Positions 15,608 through 19,805 of a stretch of 19,805 nt of DNA are shown here, piece after piece (the stretch's first letter is position 1; every line of letters starts with the position of its first letter). A model generated the notes under the pieces. It saw nothing but the letters and a program-made list of their open reading frames with translations. It was not told the origin of the DNA and searched no databases. The position numbers and the translations under genes were made by a program. The DNA comes from AC-32 sp036522595. GTDB taxonomy: Bacteria; Actinomycetota; Thermoleophilia; Gaiellales; Gaiellaceae. Where the stretch lies: the NCBI GenBank assembly GCA_036522595.1, contig DATDFL010000261.1, positions 1 through 19,805 of the forward strand. Direction: 5' to 3'.

Positions 15608-16030
15608 TTGAAGATCTTCACCTGCGTTCTCGTCGTTGCCGTTCTCGCCGTGGTCGCCGCCGGCTGCGGCGACGGCGGCCGGCACGCCTCGGCTCCCGCG
15701 ACGACGACCGCGGCGGCCCCCGCGGTGAAGACGTGCAAGCTCACACCTGCGGATCACCGGGCCATTGCGAAGTCTCTGCGCGACATCCGCCGGCTGCGCG
15801 AGATCGAGAAGCCGCTGCACACGTTCACCCAGCGCGGGACGCCGGCCCAGCAGTCGATGACCGACAGGTTCCTGCTGGACTCGGGGAACCTCCCGATCAA
15901 CACGCGGGCGCACCTGCTCCACCTGGCGAAGGCGGCGGTCGGGCTCTGCGGCCTCTGCTTCGGCGCGTTGGAAGCCGAGGAGCCCGTGGTCTCGGTCAGG
16001 CTCGGCAAAAACCCCTGCGGGCCCTCTTAG
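15608..16030 (+). CDS. Small lipoprotein, unknown function
   Basis: 140 residues if started at TTG 15608: MKIFTCVLVVAVLAVVAAGC, a compact lipoprotein signal with a near-consensus lipobox (VAAGC) and acylated C20. A Gly/Ala/Thr-rich linker follows, then a mostly helical mature domain (about 45-140) with cysteines near residue 44 and in GLCGLCFGA and NPCGPS at the C-terminus. I do not recognise the family. ATG at 15569 is an in-frame alternative that would add 13 residues and overlap the start of the divergent ferritin-like gene by two bases. TTG is preferred because it gives a normal-length signal and AAGGG lies upstream, although 13 nt away. The stop overlaps the acetyltransferase stop (TTAG). 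Confidence 0.68.
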   Translation: MKIFTCVLVVAVLAVVAAGCGDGGRHASAPATTTAAAPAVKTCKLTPADHRAIAKSLRDIRRLREIEKPLHTFTQRGTPAQQSMTDRFLLDSGNLPINTRAHLLHLAKAAVGLCGLCFGALEAEEPVVSVRLGKNPCGPS

Positions 16031-16860
16031 CCGAACCTCCACTGATCGGCGTCGCTCACGGGCTCGTAGCCGATGCGCCGGTAGATCGAGTTCGAGGTGG
16101 GATTCGCGAGGTCGGTGAAGAGGAAGCAGAACTGCCGCCCGCCGTCGAGCAGCATCTGGGTCAGGTCGGCGGTCAGCGCGCTCGCGTAGCCACGGCGCCG
16201 CAGCTCCGGCGGCGTGTAGACCGGGCCGATCCGAATCCCGTTCGGCGTGAGGCCGCCGTAGCCGGCGAACGACACCGGCTCGCCGTCGAGCCAGAGCGCG
16301 ATCCCCGAGTCCGCGCCCGCGAGGTTCCGTTCGAGCCACGCAGCGCCGTCCTCGTGAATGCCCTGGTGCAGGGCCTCGGCCACGAACGCGTCCATCCAGC
16401 CGACCACCAGCTCACGGTCGTCGTCTTCATACGCCCGCATCGATCCCGAGATACCCTCCGGCGGCACGACGTGCGACGCGCAGTAGACCCGCTGCCGGAT
16501 CCCGATCTCCGCGGGCTGCGGCCAGAGACGCGCGAACTTCGCGGCGGGATCCTTCGGGCCGATCACTCCGGGCAGGCCGTCGAAGAGCTCCTGCGCGTCC
16601 TGCGCGATGAGGTCGAGGGCACGGTCATCCTCGATCATGGAGAGGATTAGGTTGTGCGGCGGCGTCCGCATCGACACGCCGACGACATGGCCGCCGTCGG
16701 AAACGGACGCAAAATACGGGTCCTCGCCGTAGAGCCGCGGCTCGCTGCGCAGGCGCTCCGAGAGCCCGAGGATCAGGTTGTGCTGGGCCTCTCGCTCGAG
16801 CAGGAAGTCGCGGGCGCGCTCTAGGAAGGAGGTCGCGTCTCGGTGCCGTTCGAGCTGCAT
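16027..16860 (-). CDS. GNAT-family N-acetyltransferase
   Basis: 277 residues. The C-terminal half is a clear GNAT domain: strand 4 and the acetyl-CoA pyrophosphate loop are seen as RIGPVYTPPELRRRGYASAL (R-x-x-G-x-A type), followed by FCFLFTDLANPTSNSIYRRI and GYEPVSDADQW, the usual ending of this subgroup. The N-terminal half (about 1-130) looks like a degenerate second GNAT fold, as in two-domain members. It transfers an acetyl group from acetyl-CoA to an unknown amine. ATG at 16860 is the only usable start, with AGGG seven bases upstream. It lies 40 nt inside the end of the P450 gene on the same strand, suggesting coupling. Its stop overlaps that of the convergent lipoprotein gene. Confidence 0.9.
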   Translation of the reverse strand: MQLERHRDATSFLERARDFLLEREAQHNLILGLSERLRSEPRLYGEDPYFASVSDGGHVVGVSMRTPPHNLILSMIEDDRALDLIAQDAQELFDGLPGVIGPKDPAAKFARLWPQPAEIGIRQRVYCASHVVPPEGISGSMRAYEDDDRELVVGWMDAFVAEALHQGIHEDGAAWLERNLAGADSGIALWLDGEPVSFAGYGGLTPNGIRIGPVYTPPELRRRGYASALTADLTQMLLDGGRQFCFLFTDLANPTSNSIYRRIGYEPVSDADQWRFG

Positions 16861-18050
16861 ACCTCGACCCTATCGAGGCCCCAGATCACGAACGCGCGGT
16901 TGCGCCGGGGCTCCTCAGTGAGCTCGAGCGCGGGCGCTCTTTCGACGAGCGCATGCAGGGCCGCTTCGAGCTCGATCCGCGCGAGCGGCGCTCCGATGCA
17001 GACGTGGATGCCGCCGCCAAAGCCGATGTGCTCGGCGGCATTCGCCCGGGCGACGTCGAACGCATCGGGGTCCCCGAAGACGCGCGGGTCGCGGTTCGCC
17101 GAGCCGAAGAGCAGCGCGACCTTGGCTCCGCGCGGCACCGGCTGCCCCGCGACCTCGACGCCGTTCTCGAGCACCCAGCGCTCGAAGAGCTGCAGCGGCG
17201 GGTCCCAGCGGATGAGCTCCTCCACTGCGGCCGCCGGCGCGACCTCGCGCGCCACGAGGCGCTCCCACTGCCCGCGGTGGCGCAGCAGCGCACGCACGCC
17301 GTTCCCGAGGGTGTTCACCGTCGCCTCGTGACCTGCGTTGAGCAGCACGATGATCGTCGACACGATCTCCGGCTCGCTCAGCCGCTCACCGTCCGCGCGA
17401 GCCTCGACGAGCCGGGTGACGAGGTCGTCCTGCGGGTTGCGCCGCCGCTCGCCGATCAGCGAGACGACGTAGTCGCGGAAGTCCGTCGCGGCCGCCGTTG
17501 CCGCCTCGGCCTGCGCCGCGGTCGTGTCGAGCTCGTACATCTTCACCATCGCGTGCGACCAGTCGAGGAGGTCGCGGCCGCGGTCGGTCGGCACGCCGAG
17601 CAGCCGGCAGATGACCGCGATCGAGTACGGCTGGGCGAAATCGTGGAGCAGCTCGAAGCGGCCGTCGGGCAGCAGCTCGCGCGCGAGCTCGGCGCAAGGC
17701 CCGCGCATCGCCTCGACCGAGCGCGGCGTGAACGCGGCCGCGACGAGCTTCCGGATCCGCGTGTGCTCCGGCGGCTCGAGCCAGAGCAGGCTCCAGCGCT
17801 CGCTGTCCCAGAAGGCCTGCCAACGCGGGTCGAGCGGCTCCGCGGCGGCGAATTCGTCCTCGCTGCCTACGTGGCGGAAGTTGCGGCCGAGCCGCCGGTC
17901 GCGCAGGCAGGCGCGCACTTCCGCGTGGCGGGTGACGAACCAGCGCTCGAGCCCGCCCTCGTAGAAGAGCGGAGTCTCGTCCCGGAGTGCCGCGAGCCTC
18001 GGGTACGGGTCGGCCAGGAAAACGGGATCGGTGGGATCGAACTGCGTCAG
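16821..18050 (-). CDS. Cytochrome P450, probable CTG start
   Basis: 409 residues when started at CTG 18050. Seen: I-helix AGHEAT (A239-T244), where alanine precedes the threonine and the usual TT is absent; ExxR as E278-L-I-R281; and heme-binding loop FGGGIHVCIGAPLAR with the thiolate ligand C351. Length and motif spacing match soluble bacterial class I P450s, which need a ferredoxin and reductase; none is encoded here. The N-terminus (L/M)TQFDPTDPVFLADPYPRL aligns with typical P450 openings exactly from the CTG. No ATG, GTG or TTG exists in frame between that CTG and residues encoded deep inside queF. CTG forms CTGA with the queF stop, so reinitiation after queF is likely. The substrate is unknown. 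It overlaps the acetyltransferase start by 40 nt. Confidence 0.9.
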   Translation of the reverse strand: MTQFDPTDPVFLADPYPRLAALRDETPLFYEGGLERWFVTRHAEVRACLRDRRLGRNFRHVGSEDEFAAAEPLDPRWQAFWDSERWSLLWLEPPEHTRIRKLVAAAFTPRSVEAMRGPCAELARELLPDGRFELLHDFAQPYSIAVICRLLGVPTDRGRDLLDWSHAMVKMYELDTTAAQAEAATAAATDFRDYVVSLIGERRRNPQDDLVTRLVEARADGERLSEPEIVSTIIVLLNAGHEATVNTLGNGVRALLRHRGQWERLVAREVAPAAAVEELIRWDPPLQLFERWVLENGVEVAGQPVPRGAKVALLFGSANRDPRVFGDPDAFDVARANAAEHIGFGGGIHVCIGAPLARIELEAALHALVERAPALELTEEPRRNRAFVIWGLDRVEVCSSNGTETRPPS

Positions 18051-18424
18051 GTCGCCGCAACGATCGTGATCCCGCCGCGCGCCTTCTGGCGGAGCGTGAC
18101 GCGCACCTTGCCGGCCGGCAGCGCGAGTGCCTGCGCCACGTCGTCGCGGATCTGCACGGCCAGCGCCTCGCAGAACGCGCCCTCGTTGCGGAAGCTCGCG
18201 AGGTAGAGCTTGAGCGACTTCGACTCGAGGCAGAGGGCCTGCGGCTCGTAGTCGATCGTCACGACGTACATGTCCGGCTGACTCGTGATCGGGCACATGG
18301 CGACGAGCTCGTCGCTCGTCATCTCGACGCGCGCGACTCCCGGGTTCTCGAAGGTCTCCAGCCCCGCGTACGCCTCCGAGCCCGGCTGGCCCAGGGCGAC
18401 GAACTCGGTCGAGCGATCACCCAC
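18047..18424 (-). CDS. queF: QueF, preQ0 reductase (NADPH-dependent 7-cyano-7-deazaguanine reductase)
   Basis: 125 residues, a unimodular QueF of the tunnelling fold. It reduces 7-cyano-7-deazaguanine (preQ0) to preQ1 with NADPH in queuosine synthesis. Seen: nucleophile C44 in AMCPITSQPD, D51 seven residues later, the QueF signature ESKSLKLYLASFRN, and E86. The residue before E86, histidine in Bacillus subtilis QueF (H96), is C85; the spacing from C44 is the same 41 residues, so this is a real substitution. GTG at 18424 is chosen because the preceding frame is shadow of the divergent gene. TACAGT ends six bases upstream, consistent with a leaderless mRNA. No other queuosine genes are in the window. 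Its stop overlaps the P450 start as CTGA. Confidence 0.92.
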   Translation of the reverse strand: MGDRSTEFVALGQPGSEAYAGLETFENPGVARVEMTSDELVAMCPITSQPDMYVVTIDYEPQALCLESKSLKLYLASFRNEGAFCEALAVQIRDDVAQALALPAGKVRVTLRQKARGGITIVAAT

Positions 18425-18442
18425 AGCCGTACTGTACGCGCC
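18425..18442. promoter_or_regulatory. Symmetric bidirectional promoter between queF and the deoxyribosyltransferase-like gene
   Basis: Only 18 nt separate the two divergent GTG codons. They contain GTACTGTAC (18429-18437). On the plus strand TACTGT (18430-18435) is a TAnnnT -10 seven bases before GTG 18443. On the minus strand TACAGT (18435-18430) is a TAnnnT -10 six bases before GTG 18424. Each places transcription start at its start codon, so both mRNAs would be leaderless. Neither gene has a Shine-Dalgarno. Weak -35-like GGTCGA (18407-18412) and, on the other strand, GGTAGA (18458-18453) lie 17 nt outside. Confidence 0.6.
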
Positions 18443-18808
18443 GTGCCGCGTGTCTACCTCGCCGGGCCGCCTTTCGCCGACGACTACCGCCGCCGGGCGA
18501 CCGAGCTCGCCGCTGAGCTGGGCTGGGAACCGGTCGACCCGATGCGCCGCGACTTTCGCGGCCGCACGGAAGGGCACGAGGAAGAGATCGTGACGGGCGA
18601 CCTCGAGGACATCCGTTCGTGCGACGCCGTCCTGGCCGACTTCAGCGAGGCAGACGAGGGAACGTCGATGGAGGCCTGGTACGCGCACGGCATCGGCAAG
18701 CCCGTCGTCGTCTACACGGCAGGCCGCAAGCCGCATCCCTGGGCGGTCTACGTCGCAGCGGCCGTTCACGACGAGCTCGAGGACGCCGTTCGCGCGCTCG
18801 GCGACTAG
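18443..18808 (+). CDS. Nucleoside 2-deoxyribosyltransferase-like protein
   Basis: 121 residues of a Rossmann-like NDT fold. Seen: N-terminal VYLAGPPFADDYRRRA, GWEPVDP, the central DAVLADFSEADEGTSMEAWY and GKPVVVYT. E77 in SMEAWY occupies the position of the catalytic glutamate that forms the deoxyribosyl intermediate in characterised NDTs. The family moves 2-deoxyribose between nucleobases or hydrolyses deoxynucleosides; close relatives include nucleotide-cleaving enzymes, so the substrate is open. GTG at 18443 begins directly at the first strand and fits the leaderless promoter. It diverges from queF, another purine-analogue enzyme, from a shared 18-nt region. The length is slightly below the usual 140-160 residues but all core motifs are present. 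Confidence 0.83.
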   Translation: MPRVYLAGPPFADDYRRRATELAAELGWEPVDPMRRDFRGRTEGHEEEIVTGDLEDIRSCDAVLADFSEADEGTSMEAWYAHGIGKPVVVYTAGRKPHPWAVYVAAAVHDELEDAVRALGD

Positions 18809-18835
18809 CCCGATCCAGCCCCGCGAGCGCCTCTC

Positions 18836-18898
18836 GTAACTGGCTCGGCGTTCCTCGTGGACGGCGGACTGACGGCCGCCTACGTCACTCCCGACTAG
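18836..18898 (+). pseudogene. 3'-terminal remnant of an SDR (short-chain dehydrogenase) gene
   Basis: The frame from 18836 reads VTGSAFLVDGGLTAAYVTPD followed by TAG at 18896-18898. This is the standard C-terminus of classical SDR enzymes (VTG..F.VDGG..A.Y). Upstream the frame gives only DPAPRAPL, with no start and no Rossmann or YxxxK sequence before the deoxyribosyltransferase-like gene ends at 18808. It is therefore a decayed or deleted gene whose last 20 codons survive. The intact SDR at 2933-3739 has a different, DHRS1-like C-terminus and is not its source. Confidence 0.7.
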
Positions 18899-18908
18899 GC
18901 TCCGCCGG
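18896..18908 (+). promoter_or_regulatory. Probable leaderless promoter (-10) of the sulfotransferase
   Basis: TAGGCT (18896-18901) lies seven bases before ATG 18909 and no Shine-Dalgarno is present, the same arrangement as at the SDR and deoxyribosyltransferase-like genes. The TAG is also the stop codon of the SDR remnant. No good -35 at 16-18 nt spacing. Confidence 0.42.
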
Positions 18909-19730
18909 ATGACGAGGAGGCTCTACGCCGAAGCCGTCGCCCGCGTGCTTCCACGCTCGCGCAGGCACAGCGGCCGGGATCTCGAGGTCGTTGCGGAGCG
19001 GCCCGTGTTCGTGCTCGGCGCGCCGAGATCCGGGACGACGTTCGTCGCCGGCGCGATCGGACGCGTCCCCGGGCTCGTCGATCTCGGGGAGCTGAAGCCG
19101 TGGAAGGCCGTGATCCCGCGGCTGGCGGCCGAGCCGCAGGACGAGGCTGCGAAGGAGCTCCGCGGGATGCTGGAGACGGTCCGGCGCTACGGGCTCGTCC
19201 GGCACCTGCGAGCGGTCGAGCAATCGCCGGAGACGGCGTTCATCCTCGCCGCGGTTCTGCGGGCCTACCCGCAGGCGGCGATCGTCCACATGCTCCGGGA
19301 CCCCCGCGATGTGGCGGCCTCGCTGCTCCAGAAAGGCTGGCTCCGAGCCGGCCGCGAGGGCCGCGACGACGTCGGCGCTCCGTACGGGCACTACGCACGG
19401 TTCTGGGTCGAGCCGGAGCGCGTGGAGGAGTTCGACGAGGCCGACGACGCGCGCCGCGCCGGCTGGGCCTGGCGCCGCTACGTGACGGCTGCCCGCGCAG
19501 CTCCGTCTGCGACCGTCGAGGTTCGCTACGAGCAGCTGGCGGCGGATCCAGAGACAGCCTCGGAGCCGCTCGCGGCACACATCGGCGCCGACCCGGTGAT
19601 CCTCGGGCGGGCGCTCTCGCAGATGCACTCCGAGTCGGTGGGGCGCTGGCACCGCAACCTCACGCCCGAGCAAGTCGCGGAGGTCGAGTCCGAGGCGGCC
19701 GAGCTGATGGAGGAGCTCGGCTACTCGTGA
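18909..19730 (+). CDS. PAPS-dependent sulfotransferase-family protein
   Basis: 273 residues. Seen: the 5'-phosphosulfate loop GAPRSGTTFV (G37-V46) and the 3'-phosphate-binding segment HMLRDPRDVAASL, with R130 and S138 in the expected places. WAWRRYVTAAR, VRYEQLAADPE and a C-terminal WHRNLTPEQV are typical of the bacterial Sulfotransfer_3 group. These enzymes move sulfate from PAPS to hydroxyl or amine groups on carbohydrates, lipids or small molecules; the acceptor is unknown. No signal peptide. The start is ATG at 18909, seven bases after a TAGGCT -10 and without a Shine-Dalgarno. The stop overlaps the GTG of the next gene (GTGA), so the two are coupled and may act on the same product. Confidence 0.9.
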   Translation: MTRRLYAEAVARVLPRSRRHSGRDLEVVAERPVFVLGAPRSGTTFVAGAIGRVPGLVDLGELKPWKAVIPRLAAEPQDEAAKELRGMLETVRRYGLVRHLRAVEQSPETAFILAAVLRAYPQAAIVHMLRDPRDVAASLLQKGWLRAGREGRDDVGAPYGHYARFWVEPERVEEFDEADDARRAGWAWRRYVTAARAAPSATVEVRYEQLAADPETASEPLAAHIGADPVILGRALSQMHSESVGRWHRNLTPEQVAEVESEAAELMEELGYS

Positions 19731-19805
19731 GGCTTCCCGCAGAGAAGATCCCGACGATCCCGGAGCCGGTTCGCGCCGTGCTGCGCAACGCGGTGTGGAC
19801 GTACG
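19727..19805 (+). CDS. Unknown protein, N-terminal fragment
   Basis: Only 26 codons are visible, reading VRLPAEKIPTIPEPVRAVLR and on to NAVWTY. GTG at 19727 overlaps the sulfotransferase stop as GTGA, a standard coupled start, and the frame stays open to the right edge. There is too little sequence to assign a family. A second sulfotransferase or glycosyltransferase would fit the context, but nothing seen supports either. No signal peptide. Confidence 0.6.
   Translation, partial: MRLPAEKIPTIPEPVRAVLRNAVWTY

Noticed and set aside
16953..18206. Plus-strand 417-codon frame opposite the P450
   Set aside because: Shadow of the P450 coding strand; no motif and it would cross queF.
18051..18296. 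N-terminal extension of the P450 to ATG 18296
   Set aside because: The added residues are queF read in another frame; P450 similarity starts exactly at the CTG.
18429..18437. GTACTGTAC as a LexA/SOS box
   Set aside because: Does not match actinobacterial GAAC-N4-GTTC or the enteric CTGT-N8-ACAG form; promoter symmetry explains it better.
1..19805. CRISPR arrays, tRNAs, insertion sequences, prophage or defence islands
   Set aside because: Gaps between genes are at most about 130 nt, no direct-repeat/spacer pattern or transposase/integrase motif was seen, and the only notable repeats are protein-level (propeller blades, Ig-like and ferritin-like duplications).

Overview
The window is a GC-rich (roughly 70%), densely packed chromosomal segment. 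The organism looks like a high-GC actinobacterium, most plausibly a soil Thermoleophilia (Gaiella/Solirubrobacter-like). The grounds are base composition, frequent GTG starts, probable leaderless starts (TAnnnT placed 6-7 nt before the start codon), large secreted PKD/Ig-like and propeller proteins, and the DUF892-type ferritin-like and MFS-cNMP architectures. This placement is inference. I see no tRNA, rRNA, CRISPR array, insertion sequence or phage module, and no gene-free stretch longer than about 130 nt.

Layout. (1) 1-3739, minus strand: a run of five genes in transcription order: a DHRS1-like short-chain dehydrogenase, an MFS transporter fused to a cyclic-nucleotide-binding domain, a small cupin, an SRPBCC-fold protein and a cysteine-dioxygenase-type cupin that runs off the left edge. 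Spacing falls from 36 nt to direct abutment to a GTGA overlap. (2) 3806-5127, plus strand: a stand-alone protein with four MshEN-type motifs, then a cupin. (3) 5124-6685, minus strand: a small secreted Cys-rich protein followed by a secreted C39-like (papain-fold) peptidase. (4) 6818-12700, plus strand: two large exported proteins separated by a strong hairpin terminator. The first is an HExxE metalloprotease-like protein with PKD and Ig-like domains. The second is a ten-blade (probably 2 x 5) beta-propeller protein whose signal peptide is intact but has no canonical start codon. (5) 12697-15570, minus strand: a tandem ferritin-like (DUF892) protein and, 15 nt downstream, a MASE1-PAS histidine kinase. 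(6) 15608-16030, plus strand: a small lipoprotein. (7) 16027-18424, minus strand: queF, a cytochrome P450 that appears to start with CTG inside a CTGA overlap, and a GNAT acetyltransferase. (8) 18443-19805, plus strand: a nucleoside deoxyribosyltransferase-like gene, a 63-nt remnant of an SDR gene, a sulfotransferase, and the start of a coupled gene at the right edge.

Themes. All three convergent gene pairs overlap by exactly four bases at their stop codons (CTAG, CTAA, TTAG), leaving no room for intergenic terminators. queF and the deoxyribosyltransferase-like gene diverge from start codons only 18 nt apart, around a symmetric GTACTGTAC that offers a TAnnnT -10 on both strands. Two genes seem to use, or to have been left with, non-canonical starts (ATC and CTG). 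I found no complete new defence or mobile system. The most interesting items are the shared symmetric promoter, the start-codon anomalies, the SDR remnant and several unusual domain combinations.
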